A stretch of 64,000 nt of DNA from assembly GCF_003589595.1 (NCBI RefSeq), contig NW_020653945.1, positions 7,876,458 through 7,940,457 on the forward strand, in the 5' to 3' direction. Each line of letters begins with the position of its first letter. Within the stretch, counting starts at the first letter, position 1. Positions 25,892-39,215 of the stretch are shown here, one piece after another. The DNA comes from Hyposmocoma kahamanoa. Taxonomy: Eukaryota > Arthropoda > Insecta > Lepidoptera > Cosmopterigidae. The notes beneath the pieces were generated by a model. It did no database searches. It was not told the DNA's origin and worked only from the letters and a program-made list of their open reading frames with translations. A program made the translations under genes and the position numbers.

Positions 25892-26182
25892 CATAGGTTC
25901 CCAAACATTTTTGATCACTTAGGCAAGATAAAAAAATTTCAACGCCTTCCTCCACAAAAAAAAATGGAAAACACGTATTTTTTTTATATTAGCTTAACAC
26001 AAAATATGGCATGGAAAAAATTATACATATGTAGTGTAGAGTATAAGTAAATAATTAAGGTTTTTTTTAAATGCGGTGGCACTCCCTGGACAACATCAAT
26101 GTCCCCCAGTTGCTTCCGAGGCCCCTATCGCCTCTTCAGCGCCCACTGGGGGGGGCGGTAGGGACCCCTTTGGGAAACTATG
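25892..26182. mobile_element. hAT-type MITE with perfect 8-bp target duplication
   Basis: 291 bp flanked by GTGTAGAG on both sides (25884-25891, 26183-26190). Inverted ends are CATAGGTTCCCAAA and CATAGTTTCCCAAA (13/14). The interior is non-coding with homopolymer A, T and G runs. Confidence 0.85.
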
Positions 26183-26520
26183 GTGTAGAGTTATAGTAGA
26201 AATATACGAGATGTGAGACGTGGCCTAACAAAAATTTCGACATGTCAAAATTTGTTGACATAAGTACTCATATGTATATAGTTTGAGGCCATTATACTGT
26301 AAAAAGTAGACAATTTGTAAATTGACCAATCTTTTACGCTTACGGCATCAATCTGTCATTGTCTAACTTAAAAACCCTTTATTTTCAAATCATTTGAATA
26401 ACCACTGTATTCTACAAGAAAACAAATTACAAATTTTAACAAATAATTCAAAATATTAGCATACAAAAGCGAGTTTATCCCATAAAGGGACATCTTGTAA
26501 CTTTTTTCATGTGATACTAA

Positions 26521-26675
26521 GTAACGGGACGCACAAGTTGTGCGCCTGGTGTTAAGTGACACACCTGTTCATAACAGTTGCAGTGTCGCTCAGAGCTTTG
26601 AGCTAAACCGCAAAGATCTGCGATGAACTGCCACTGCGCCCGTCACCCTGAGACATAACTATCCCAGTAGCCCTA
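26521..26675 (+). repeat. Dispersed repeat family A, 5' part
   Basis: CGGGACGCACAAGTTGTGCG to TGAGACATAAC. It lacks the 3' half. Confidence 0.65.
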
Positions 26676-26709
26676 ACCTTTTTGTATCATTAATTATTTA
26701 GGAAATTAA

Positions 26710-26920
26710 TCTAGTTTTTCGGATTTAAACCGCGTATATTTGTTTTCAAACAAACCAAGGTTTCGGACCCTTTACAGGTCGCATGGTCAAGGCTGTCTGA
26801 GATGGTAGTAAAGTCATGAACCAGTTACAAAATAAGAAAAAATAAATATACGCATTTTAGATCCGAAAAAAATGTTTCATTTCCTATGTGTAACAATCGC
26901 GGAAACCTAAGAACCCGATT
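26710..26920. repeat. Second copy of the 56755 MITE family
   Basis: Shares CGCGTATATTTGTTTTCAAA, CCCTTTACAGGTCGCATGGT and the trailing CAATCGCGGAAACCTAAGAA with 56760-56980. Confidence 0.6.
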
Positions 26921-27111
26921 ATTAATTATTGTCTATGAAGTTGATTTTCTTTGTAAGTATTTTATAAAGCCATCACAACACAAATCCTTCTTTTATTACC
27001 GATATTTTCTGTTATTACACACGCACAACGCACTCGTCCGTTTTTTCAAAACACTCTCACCTCCACATAGCACCCTGTCTGGACCGGCGTCTGTCAATAT
27101 TCGTGAGAGGC

Positions 27112-27125
27112 GTTGCCATGGCAAC
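27112..27125. promoter_or_regulatory. Perfect palindromic X-box (RFX-type) motif
   Basis: GTTGCCATGGCAAC fits the RFX consensus in both halves. It lies in a GC-rich stretch (27060-27200) with a donor-like GGAG|GTGAGA on the minus strand at 27061/27060. No adjoining coding exon was found, so function is unproven. Confidence 0.35.
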
Positions 27126-28477
27126 AAGGGTGCTTCCTACACGGTCGGTGCTCTCCATGCCTCCCAGCCCCACGTCACAATGCACCGGAGGGTCCGGAGG
27201 GCGAGCCGTTGTCTGGGGTTTATTGCAAGCGAGTTGAAGTGTTTCAGTATCACAGATTTTACATGAGCCTACGTACAGTCCTTTTAATGTAATGAATATC
27301 GATACCTTTACCTACTCTAATTTACCACGACATTGCACGCGACGGCTGTATATACATAATGGGCATGATAGAACAAAACATAGGTGCCAATCGTAATACT
27401 GAATTCTATTTTCAAATCAAGGGTAGGTACATTACGTAAACGACATTTGTTGCAAAGATAATATAATCGAAAGTAATGTAACTAATTACATGCATTAAGT
27501 TATCAATCTTCAGCATTGATAATAGAGTTTGCACTGATATATGTATAAGGACGCGTAGTTATGTATTAGATTGACTACTTGTTGATAAGTCAAAAATAGG
27601 AAACAATTAACACACATGAATACGGTTACGATAGTTTTATTTATAAAACCCGTACAGTGTATAAGATTTGTAATAATGTTGTTTTTTAAAAGGAAACAAA
27701 CAGGTTTTTTTATAAACAAATGCAACAATGATGTGGCACTTACCTCACCGTCTAAAATAAAGCATGATCTTTAGCGGGAATCTGGTGACGTGTTCTATAC
27801 ACTATCGGTGGGAAAGGCTTATGCCTCTCTGCTAAAAACAGGGCAACAAGGTTAAATATTTAGATAAACATTAAGATATTCATTGTAAATAGTAAAGTTC
27901 AACACATGACTGCTGACAAAAGATAAATGTTTTATAACATAGACAATTTCCACAATAGCAAATCACTAAAAGTGTGTGGATTCACTGTCCTTGGTTTTTT
28001 GTCACGATTCCATACGCGACGAAAAACTAAGCCACAATCAAACTTTCTATTACGTAACGTTAGGATTTTGTAGTACCTGTAACTCAAGCGGGCCTTAAAA
28101 CATAATGGCGTAGTGTTATAATTTTCTTTAGTTCCTTAAATGGTATTCATACGTAAGAAAGTACAAGGAGATATAAGTTTCATAATGGAGTTCTCAGTAA
28201 CGTGAGAAGTCTGGTCTAGCCGCAGCATCGCGTCGCGCTCGACGGCCTCCAAACCAGAGATCTGATCTGTTAAATAAATCCACGAAAATAGGTTACTTTA
28301 TCATTGTTACTTATTACAGCCAAATAACGCAGGGAGTAATTTAATTCTAAACAATTAAGATGTAGCAATAAAATACATACTTATGTATAGTTATTGAATA
28401 AAACAGAGTTTATAGGCACAAAGAAGAAAAAAATTAAGGATAATAATTAATTAAGATACAAAAAATAGGGTGGTTGG

Positions 28478-28981
28478 TAGCGTTGCAATGAATATTTGGT
28501 TACTAATCGGCTTATTCGGCCGGTTGTTAACTATTCGGCCGAATACCTGAAAATAGGAGGAAGAAATAAGAAAATAGATCAAATATAAATAAAAAGTCAA
28601 AGGTAATATAACTTAACTAAAAAAGTTATTATTCTAAGAGATCAAAAAAGGTAACGAAGTTATTACGAAGTTTACTCATGACTAAATAAACGCTACCAAA
28701 ATCAATCAAGTACCCACTTATTAATTGTAACAAAATAAAATTAAGTTTTTGAAAGTTATCAAATGAAGTGAAATTTATTAGGTCTTAACATAAATTTAAA
28801 TTATAAACTTGAAAATAAAAGTACTTTATTGTTTCATTGTACAAAATTATTTATTACAGAAGTTAGTTCATAAGTGGTTTCTCTCGTGCCAATTTTCGTA
28901 CGTGAGTTAATTAGGCCGAATTGTTTGGCCGAGTATCCTATAATCGGCTAGAGGCCGAACATACTCGTCGTTGCAACACTA
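28478..28981. mobile_element. hAT-type MITE with GGCCGAAT subterminal repeats
   Basis: 504 bp. The 8-bp target duplication has two mismatches (GTGGTTGG / ATGGTTTG). Inverted ends are TAGCGTTGCAA and TAGTGTTGCAA. Many TTCGGCCGAAT-like repeats lie near both ends. A partial relative is at ~43430-43577. Confidence 0.75.
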
Positions 28982-29644
28982 ATGGTTTGATTAATATTAG
29001 ACATAACTGTTTTATGACTAATACCACCTCAGCCAGCGGTGACCATGGGCCGAAACCGATTCTTTTTTGTTTGGAAAAACAAATCTGAAGTTTCATTTGC
29101 AATTTGTAGCAATCGTGAAAAATCTAAGACCTCGATAGTTATGTATTTTTACTTTAAAAAAAACTATTTCCGGAAACATGTAAGTACCATGATTTTCTTT
29201 ATTTTACGTGACTAAAACAAACGTATTAGACTCGGTACATTAAACGCTATAATAACTCTATAATTCAACGTTTCAAATACAATTCGCAACACCTACTTTC
29301 TAAATCAAACTATTAAAGAGCGCTCACGTATTTTAAATACGTAACAAAAGCTTGTAACACAGCTCTGACAAGGTGTCTATCTCTATTGATAACTAATAGT
29401 TTGTCGAATGCCATCAACAGTTTAAGCGAATACGAATATGCAATAATATTTATTAAACGAAAAGTAAACGTGACCTAACTACAATACACAACGAAATCGT
29501 CACTACAGTGGTGGTGATTAGTATTAAAATTGTCGTCTCGTACATATGATACGACCTGTGGTCGTACTTGTTCGAATTTGTCAAAATACCCATAACACCG
29601 TGTTTGTGTTTGTTTAAAGAAAAGTAATAATTCTTTATTAGCAG

Positions 29645-29925
29645 TAGAGCGCCTTGTGAAAGTGTTCGTCCAGGGAAGTACTGCCACCTTACCTACATAT
29701 TTCTGCCGCCAAGCAGTAATGTGAGCATGCGGTTTTTAAGGGTAAAGATGCTTGTGAAATTACAGGCACATGAAAGTTGTTAATTTATATCTCAAGGTGA
29801 CGGGAGCAGAGACAGTGCCTCTCAGATCTTTATGATTTAAAACTCTATGTGGCATTGCAACAGCCATGGACAGGCGCGTCGCTTACCATCAGGCGCGCGC
29901 CTTGTTCGTTTCATCACTATCATTA
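29645..29925 (-). repeat. Dispersed repeat family A, near full length
   Basis: Reverse orientation. Carries TTCGTCCAGGGAAGTACTGC, GCCGCCAAGCAGTAATG and ACCATCAGGCGCGCGCC. Confidence 0.75.
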
Positions 29926-30747
29926 AACAAAAAAATAAAAACCTTAAGTGACATTATCTTTGGTATACTTTTCTAGTACCAATACATTTAAGAACTTGGA
30001 CAAAATGATAAATGATGAATTTCATTATTCCGCACCACGTCCTATCCTCTACCCCCGGCCTTAATAAATTATGGCTTAGCAAACGATTTGGATGCCACAT
30101 TATGTAATCATTAAGTGCAATATGTAATTTTAATCCGACTACATTGTTATTAAATGCAAATTGCCGATTTATCATGCTGACCTTTATCTCTAGTTTGTGA
30201 AAGTTAAAAATATCTCCCATTCTTAGCAATCGTGAGCGATTTAATTGAATTGGCGACGATGAAATACCAACCGAAAGAATGTATTACAACTTACACTTAT
30301 TACAGGCTTATTAATTAGTACGTACTTACTTGTATACTAACATTTAAGTCATTCAATCGTTCGACAACATAAGCATGAATATGTGGCTCTGAAAGCAAAA
30401 GTGTCTTACATAATTTATTGTATTTGAACGAGTTAGTGTGGGCACTAGAACTTTTGCCGTATCGTACCTACTATCGACGACGGGAAATAAAATATTACAT
30501 CACGCAATGTGAAAGTTCCGATAAAAATAAGTGACCAAGCAAACGTTTGCTATGGTTCAATCTTGGTAGTAACGTAACTAAACTAAACAATAAGAAAAAG
30601 TTGGTTCTGCAAATATCGGTATTTGTAACTTTTCATTTTTATAATTACAAATTTTTACACATACTCCATTAATTTTAAGTCCAAGATTTCATACGAATTT
30701 TTCAACACAGTTTCGTGATGGCTATGGTATATTAGCAGTAGCTAGAT

Positions 30748-31015
30748 CTCCTTGGAAAAGAGTTCGTCCAGGGAAGTACTGCCACCGTACCTATTTTTGC
30801 CGCCAAGCAGTAATGGGCGCTTTACTGCATACTGGTTTTGAAGGGTAAGGGTGCTGGTGAAATTACAGACACGTGGGACTTGTCAACTTATATCTCAGGG
30901 CAGGCGCAGCGGCAGTGTTACTCAGATCTTTGCGATTTAAAGCTCTGAGTGGCACTGCAACAGCTATGGGCAGGCATGTCGATTAACACCAGGCACACGA
31001 ATTCGTCGTACAGTC
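30748..31015 (-). repeat. Dispersed repeat family A, near full length
   Basis: Reverse orientation, only ~820 bp from the copy at 29645. Carries GTTCGTCCAGGGAAGTACTG and GCCGCCAAGCAGTAATGGGC. Confidence 0.75.
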
Positions 31016-34000
31016 ACTCGGTTTCATAAAAATAGGCTACTACCAACCACTCGTGTGGAGGTGGAAAATATTTATGCTTAAATAAAAGATTTTATTAACA
31101 TAGGCATAAATAGGTGTCACGTACAAATCGTAAAGAAAAGCACAACTGACTTTTTATTTTACCATTATGAGAAATTATCAAAGCGGAAGCTTTTACCAAG
31201 TCATTTTGCTTTGCGTAACAATACAGTTCAGTTTAGACGGTAATGACTTGATACGTGTGACCCCTCTTGCACTTACAACCTAATGACTGGTTTAACAACC
31301 GTCTAAGACTAAATCACTACCGACCGAACATGACGACAGACAAACGGAAACTTCCCTTCAATTATGCTGAATGAATCACCGGCTATTGTATGCTAAAGCT
31401 CATAAGAACAATCAAACTATGTAAAACAATAAATGCTTTACTAGGAATACATAGATACCTAGTTCTACACATGGTGATTACCGTGGGAGGAATGTTTCCA
31501 TGACCTCTATAAACTTTAATTCAATGATGGAGCTCTAAATATTCACGGGTCAACACTTCATTATCAAGATTAGTATACTGTCCTAGATACTACTTCGTAG
31601 GTGGAAGCAAATGCTGGATCTATTTATACTGAATAAAATAGAGCTGTCAAGATTAAAAGTTAAAACAAATTGATTCGTTTTTTTTTTCCTACAATCAAAC
31701 ACGTCGTGTTATATTTTTGGAAAATATGCAAAGCAAATCATTGATAAAACTCCAATTTTATTGGCATTAACGCGATTATGCAAACAAGTTGAAATGGGTA
31801 AGAATGTAATAAAAAATACGCAAACTAGTGACAAAAAGTTAGGGGGCGGTTGTCCCTTAGCAATTACTGCACAAAGTGGAAAGTGAGTCAGCACAATGGG
31901 GGCATTTGTTCCCAGCTACGAGTGATGTTATTTATGGGATGAGGGTCATCCCCAGTTGCGCCAGATTACGGAGACATGGGAAGGAATCATGATTATTAAC
32001 AAAAATCGCTATGTACTTTTCTTAGATTGTTCGTAATAAAGGAACTTTTCGTCGGAAAAGTCAACAGGTTGAACTCATCATACCTAGGTACGTAATTCGG
32101 TCCCAAAACAATGCTAAAATGCCTTGCTTTAGTAGATAAAATTGTTTTACTTCACTGATAAATTAGGCCATACCAAATTGTGAGTACATACCTACCGATA
32201 AAAAATGCGTTCACATTTGTGGACCAATAGTATTTATACAGTTGAGTTCAGTACTAGAAGTGCCGGTTTACGCAACCTAACTGTACCTTATTTTGTGTGA
32301 CGCAAGTAAGGTATTTTGGGAGTGTACACAGGTGGATTCCTTCGCGTTCCGTGTCAAAAAATACATCTTTCTTTTAATGGGAGATCACAGCTGATATGGT
32401 CAATATGCAGAATAAAAAAATGACGCAGATAGTTACTAAACGGTAGGGAATAAGCTCGGATGAGAAACTCATACAGCCGTAAGTTTACAACAAATTGACA
32501 TATTTTTACACAAAATCTTATAATTTTGGGCAGAAAATCTCAATTTCCGCTATCAGCGTAATTCAATTTAGAAAACGGGGAATGTGACTGCTTGATCGGA
32601 CACATAGTTACCCTGATTTATCGCACGTCCTGAGGCCCCTAAACTATCGCCAGGGGAGGCGCATAATTACCTACGAATTCCCAAAAAGGGCCCGACATTA
32701 GGACGCCTTCATTAGATTGTTGCCACTCGCCCTCACTGACACTTCAATCCGCCCTTTACTGCCCTCCAAAAGTCCCGAATGCCTCGGGGAAGAAGCCGTT
32801 AGAACGTCATACCTAACGGATACGGACAGGAACGAACGTACCTATTTAGTTTTAAATGTCAGATAAGTTTAACTCGAATGAAACTCAAGGTACCAAAAAA
32901 TTCCTTTCGAAAATTGGTAGCTAAAATTTACTCAGGTAATTAGCAAACGTATAGTTTTGTAAAGTGTGAGAACATTTACATTAAAATAATTGCGTCATTA
33001 TAAAAGTTGTATTGTATTGTGTTAGGACGAAAAGTTCTTTTTCTTTTTTTTATAACTGAGAGAATAATCGTTTATTGCAGGTTTTGGGTAAACAATAGGC
33101 TGTATGTCCGGCGCGAGAGTTTACTTTCTATCGTGTCATTCGCAGGCGCGGCACGTGTGCGTGCGCCCGCCGTCTTGAAATGAACGGAGCCAAACACGTC
33201 ACGTATTCTAAGAACATTATCGTGACACCTGATTTTTATTTATTTACTATTCTTTCAAATGCATCTCTACCATTTCATAGGCTTTGAATAAAATTAACGT
33301 AGTAACACAGTTATTACACCTACCACCACCTGTCACTCATCGATTTCGTGAAGGTATATTTGCCAGATAGTAAACTGAACTAAACCGTTCATTTATAGTT
33401 CCATGGCCAATTTGAAATATTTACATATACCTCAGACTTATAGGAAGCTTGTACCTTGAAACCTAATAAAATAAAATAGAATAGTAGAATAAAACTTATA
33501 AAAAAAAAGGGCCATATTAATATTTCAACACACGACACTTTCTTATTTTACTGTCGTGTTTTCGTGTAGAGCAGGGAATTCGAGCCGATCTCTCTTGTTA
33601 GTGTCACTTTGTCTCACACTTGTGTAGGTAGTATGCAAATGCTAAGTTTCTGCTCAGGCCTGACACGTTAAGCAAGAGACCTTACTACCTCATGAAGACA
33701 CACACAGTATACTGCGCTGGGAATATGACATCACCACCCTACGAAGTTCGTGTTTAACACGCCTTATTATTGCTGCCAGGTAACACAAATGTTGTAAGAT
33801 AAATTAAATGGAGGTAACCACATGACAGCTACCACAAACGTGAGCTTTTGAATTGTTTTCCTGACAAATGAAGTCATAGAATTTTTTGCTAACATTTTGA
33901 TAGGTTGTATGAATCTTTGAATATGTTTGAATTTAAAAGGTAGAATAGAAAACAAATGACTGTTACTCATTCCTGCCTCGGCTTCATAGAAACAAATGAG

Positions 34001-34404
34001 ATGCTGATTTCATGCAATATCTGGGGTTTCAGGGGTGCCCTTTTGAAATCTTGGGATTATTCAGACTATTTTAGACATATAGACCTATTTTATATATTCA
34101 TTTTACTATATATTTTATGTGTATTAGTATATCATCATTTACTTAATAGTATGTATTTGGGTGTACATTTGATATAATACATTTATTCTTGTAATTATTT
34201 AGTATATAGCATTAAAGAGGGAAGGCGAAAGCTGACCCAATGATAATTAAAATCAACGAAGAGTCGATCATGGACTTTGCTAGTATGATTTTACGTTTTA
34301 GTTTATGCATAGTTATCAATATGTTTTTGTATATTTTTAGAAGTCGGGAATAACGAAATTGTAAAACAATGTATTTTAGACTAAATGCAAGAACACAACG
34401 CAAT
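31016..34404. other. Gene-poor stretch
   Basis: Mostly AT-rich. Two GC-richer patches, 32600-32830 and 33105-33200, have stops in all frames at short intervals and could be repeat or non-coding exon sequence. No named feature is supported. Confidence 0.5.
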
Positions 34405-36668
34405 TGATTCTGTTCGACGTACATATGAGCGCCGCGCCGGCGCTGCCGCGTCTTTCCTCGTGCCGCCGCCGCCGACAAATGCAATCGGCGCGCCGTTCAG
34501 TTCGATCAGGCGCTCCGATCGTACGCACGCGCACGCTTCCGTGTTGTGTATGTGAAAATGGCGACGCCAGAAAATGACTTCTCTAAGATAAATTTTTTTA
34601 TTTTTATAAAATATAAGTTCGCATTTGACCTTCATCTCACCTGATGGAAAGTGACGATGGATGAATGCCTATTCACTTTCACCATGAAAAGGCCCACGTT
34701 ATAACGTTCAGGAAACAAGTCTGCAGGCAGGGAATTCCACTCCATAGCCGTTCGCCATATAAATGTGGAAGCTTAACGCTTCGTGCGAACCGCTGGAATA
34801 TCCACAACATAGAGGTACAAGTCTACGCCTAGTCCGTCGGTGATGGAAGGGGAAAGCGGAATTAAATCGTGCAATTCCATCGCACACTCTCCGTGATATA
34901 TCCTGTAAAATACCGATAAGCTGGCAACTTTACAGCGGCGTTCAAGGCTCTGCAGCTTCGTCTCCACTGATTCCGAGTCATCTATAAGCTTCTTGGCAGG
35001 GTTGTTCATTGAATCCAAGGTGGCCAGTTGGTATGTAGCAGAGCCATCCTAAAGAGGGCAGCTGTACTCCATGTACGACCGGATTTGTGCTTGGTACAGG
35101 CGATGCAACTGTCCCAGTGTGAAGTAACGCCTCACCCTGGAAAGGATGCCAAGTTTCCTTGCTCCATGTTTGCCCATGGATTCAACGTATCTATCGAAGT
35201 ACAAATTGGACGACAGGTCCATTGCAAGTAGCTGGAGACAGTCGGCTATCGGTATGGATATATCACGAAAAGTCGGAGTCAGCTCAAAGGGACTCCATTT
35301 TGTGGAGAATAGACACGCCTGCGTTTTGGTAGCGTTAAATTTGACAAGATTGGCATCGCCCCAATCGGAGACTGCCTTGAGTATCAAATCCAAACGGCTA
35401 ACCATAGACTCTCGACAAGACTGGATTTCCTCTCTACTGATCCTTGCATTGGTCAAGTACTTATCTACAACTGTGTTGTCATCAGCATACGCAAAGGTAC
35501 CTGGAATTAACATATCATTGATATGCAGTAGAAAGAGAGTTGCAGACAGTACGGAACCCTGAGGAATCTATCGCCATATGTTCGGAAGAGTAGCCTTTTA
35601 AGACCTCTCGAATCGAACGTTCGCTCTAGAAATCCGAGATCCAATTGCAAAGTGGGATGCAAATAAAAGGAAAGCTTACTTAAAAGGTTTGCGTGGCAGA
35701 CCCTGTCAAAGGCTTTATGAAATATCCAAAGACACTGCAAGTGCTTCACCTTGCTTTTCAAAAGCCTCGCTCCATATGTGACAAGCATACACAAGAAGAT
35801 CCCCAGTTGATCGCCCCCGTCGGAATACGTACTGCCGATCACTGAGGAGGTCGTTGACTTCAAGGTACGATAAGAGACGGTTGTTGAATACACGTGCCAT
35901 AGTCTTACAGAGTATGGAAGTGACTGAGGTAGGTCTATAGTTGACAGAGTCAGCTCTGCTTCCCTTTTTCGGCACAGGTTGCACGTTTGCAAGCTTCCAT
36001 GACCTGGGAACTACACCAGTCTCAAGTGAGAGGCGGTACAGGTGTAGACGTGAGAGAACAGGAGCCAACTCAGGCGCACAGTTACGCAAGACTAATAGCT
36101 GGAATTCCATCTGGCCCGCTAGCTTTATTCACGTCTAGATTCCGCAGAGTTCTAAGTACCTCTTTTTGGCGTATGCGAATTGGCGCCATAGTGCAGCCAG
36201 CCTGAGGTAAGATGAGATCCAGACTCGAACTCTTTGCAAAGAGTGCGGCAAAAAGATTTGCCTTGTCTTCTGCAGTATAGACCAGCATGCCGTCTGGCCT
36301 CAGGAGAGGTGGCCTAGATAGGCGACAAAAGTTAGTTGGTGACTTTATATTTAAAGATGTTTTGTTTAAAAAATTAAGTTGTCAATTTCTGGCGTCGCCA
36401 TTTTCACTACGCATACACAATATGGAAGCGTGCGCGTTCGTACGATCGGAGCGCCTGATCGAACTGATAAAAATTTGATTACTATAGAAACTACGTTATT
36501 TATTTTTTCTTTGAAAAAGTATTTGTATAACGGTTTTTGTAAAAACAAACAACGATATACAAATTCGTTTTAGAGTCGCGCTCGCGCCGCCGAAACGCCG
36601 CCGCCGTCGTCACTTTTTTTTCGGCGCGCCGCCGCCGGTTGGTGTATTATCGACGCTCATGTCTAGTT
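34405..36668. repeat. Large inverted repeat split by a LINE
   Basis: Arm 34405-34625 and arm 36346-36668 are inverted copies. Shared blocks include GTTCGATCAGGCGCTCCGAT, CGCACGCTTCC and AAAATGGCGACGCCAGAAA, with outer GC-rich CGCCGCCG tracts. The right arm has ~140 bp not in the left. The LINE 34632-36345 fills the space between the arms, so it probably inserted into a pre-existing foldback element. Confidence 0.75.
34632..36345 (-). pseudogene. Decayed LINE (Jockey/CR1-like) reverse transcriptase fragment
   Basis: On the minus strand successive frames give RPDGMLVYTAEDKANLFAAL, NVNKASGPDGIP-like VNKASGPDGIPA, VPKKGSRADSVNYRPTSVTS, LLSDRQYVFRRGRSTGDLLV, SLDIS/KAFDRV and FAYADDNTVVD, in the order expected of a reverse transcriptase. 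Stops and frameshifts separate them (breaks near 35990-36080, 35715 and 35510). The left end (34632-34700) resembles the 3' terminus common to such LINEs. The right end coincides with the start of an inverted-repeat arm at 36346. Confidence 0.88.
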
Positions 36669-37489
36669 CGACCATAGATTAGGTAACGTTCTTGTACGTA
36701 CGTTTCATTTTAAGAATGATTGAATGTTTACCTACCTAAAATATTGGTTATTTTATAGTACACACATAAAACATTAAAGCTATGAAACACCTAATTAAAT
36801 AATCAATTAAACAGTAATGACATAAAATAAAAAATACAAGACAATGCAACAAAAATATTTAGACAATATTTAAATGAGGGATAAGATAGTTATCAAAGGA
36901 ACGTTTTGACAAGAGGCCTCATGCCAGTGTCAGTATCACATTGAGATTGAAAACAATGTGACCATTTGTCGCAGATTGCTGCCATTTGGGCAGATTAAAA
37001 AGCAGAACGTGTTAACGTTGTATCAAATATGGCAGAGTTTGGTAGATTTGGGAATATTCAGCAAGTTCTGTATTCTTTTTGGGAACAAACTGAAAACTTG
37101 TTGTTTTCTGCTACTGCAAACAAACATTACGAAGTGAAATTCGAGACAATCTTATAAACATAACCTATATCAACTGATAACCCCAGCTTCTACAGGCTGT
37201 ACTCAATTAGCTTTTTTGATGATATCATCACATAATGAATCACAAGTATTAAGAGGTTTCTTTAATGCACGTCGTCAAAAACACTAGGTCACAAAATGCA
37301 TGGGATGTCGCCATCTTCATCTTCTTTCATGACTTTATTCTTATTTACACTTAATTGCCGACCCAGTAGCCAACTATCCTTTCAATTATTCAAAGGTTAG
37401 CTGGAAGAAATCCCTTTATGGGATAAGCTCGCCTTTGTGCTTGAAAAAAATAAAGGTTTTAATACACTAAAAAAATGTACAGTATACAC

Positions 37490-37690
37490 ACTTGCAGACT
37501 TGTGCAAATTTCAGTTTGCTCCAGTCACATCCTGTAACGTCGAAAGGTCATTCAGCCAGCATAAAGCGTTGTTCCGACCAATCAAACAGAAATTTAATTG
37601 AGAAAATTTTAAAAATCATGTCATTGTGTGTTGTAACAATAACAGTAATGAAAATTAGATTAAAGTGGAATAAAATTTGTTGATTTTAAA
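37490..37690 (+). pseudogene. hAT transposase C-terminal (dimerisation) remnant
   Basis: The + strand frame reads DLCKFQFAPVTSCNVERSFS, then QHKALFRP. It continues after a frameshift as RNLIEKILKIMSLCV. The order VTS.NVERSFSQ.KALF...NL matches the hAT C-terminal dimerisation region of insect elements. No DNA-binding finger or catalytic core was found in the preceding 500 bp. Confidence 0.6.
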
Positions 37691-38740
37691 AAATAAAGGG
37701 TAGTGCATGTGAAAACAGTTGTTTTTTTTTATCTCTACATTTCAAGATCTTTTGCCCATATTTTAAATACATATTTTGTACTTTACACTGCACATTTATC
37801 CAAGCCCTAGTGATCACCATAAATGCGCTAGAATACAGTATATATCAGAATAATTTCTTAAACTCGTCAGAGGCAGCAATGGCATAAGAAAAGCAAAAGC
37901 GCTGTCTTTCACAACATGGTCAGAATTCAAAGTCATTGCTCTCACATAGATTCAAGGCTGGATTGAGCTTGTTAATATTAAGGGCCCTATCTAGCATTTG
38001 GAAGTAATTCCTGCGTACGGCTAGAACCCAAATTCATCATGTTGTACAATAAAGTGTTTACATACGTACATGCATGGCATATCATACATATCATACCGCA
38101 GTGAAACCAAATTGATAGACCTACCGTGTAAACCACTACACTTGTCATATCTCATTCGTTAATAACTTTTTAATGTGTTTATTGAAGATGCAAATCAAAG
38201 TTATGAGATAGATTATAATTATTAATGAAGGACATTAAACACGAGTTTTATAAGCATCCTTGTTCTCAAAGCTGAATAGGCAGGTATGTATATGCTGCAA
38301 CATTCCAAAAGAACAGTTCAACAATGTTTATTAAAACAATATGCAGAAAGAAATAATATAATGCAAGATGATACGCACGGCTAAACATGCCTATCGCTAA
38401 ATACTCGTTGGTCCGTACAATGAATTATAGTTTTGTTCCAGTAAAGAAACACTTGTTAATTACTAAACCAATATACCCACACAGGGACGCAAAAATAACG
38501 GGTCACTAAATATGCCTACAAGTTTACTCGATTTTTTGACGATCAACACGTGAGATCAAACAAAACGAGTAAATTTGTAAGCAACAGACAATCGACATCT
38601 TATTTTTTATTTTTATCCAAAAAAATCGAGCAAATCATTAGAAAAACAGCAATATCTCCCCAAGCTGTAGAAGTAGATCGCTCGTATAAATAATATGTAT
38701 GTTATTAGTAGATCACAAAAGTGTATTACAAACGTCAAAA

Positions 38741-39215
38741 TAGGATGGCAAACGCCCAGACGGAATGACACTCATCCCGTGGATTATGGGCCGGGCACTG
38801 GTGTGGGACGCCACGTAGGATAACACACTTGCCTTCCCACCTCCAGCGCACCAGCAAGAGGCCTGGCTCCGCAGCTGAGCTGGCGGAAAGAGTAAAAACT
38901 AATAACTACCAGGACTTCGGCTCCGACTACCTATTTCAATCCTTTGGAGTCGAAACTCTTAGCTCTTGGGGTCCCGGTGCCTTTCATCAGTCATAAAAAA
39001 TTAATAGACTGTCTAGGAAACCCAACTGCCGGCAGCTATCTCGCCCAACTTACTTGGTACTTGGTGTAACGGGCTGGTGTCCGCAACTCGACGTCAAGGC
39101 GCCTATTTTGCGTTGCTACCTCGTCCAACGTATTAACATAGCAAAAGAAAGGGATAACGCTGCCAGCATCTTGGGCACTTGTCGTGGAGACAAAATTTTA
39201 TTCATATAATTTAAT
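38741..39215 (+). pseudogene. Retroelement-associated ORF remnant
   Basis: A degenerate + strand frame reads KRPDGMTLIPWIMGRALVWD at ~38751, followed by stop-interrupted blocks including GNPTAGSYLAQ and LPASWAL. I associate the RPDGMTLIPW...WDAT signature with the ends of predicted invertebrate retroelement proteins. This is from memory and only the motif is firm. Confidence 0.5.

Noticed and set aside
26886..27266. 126-codon + frame over the X-box patch
   Set aside because: No recognisable domain and mixed composition across AT- and GC-rich halves; splice hints favour the other strand.
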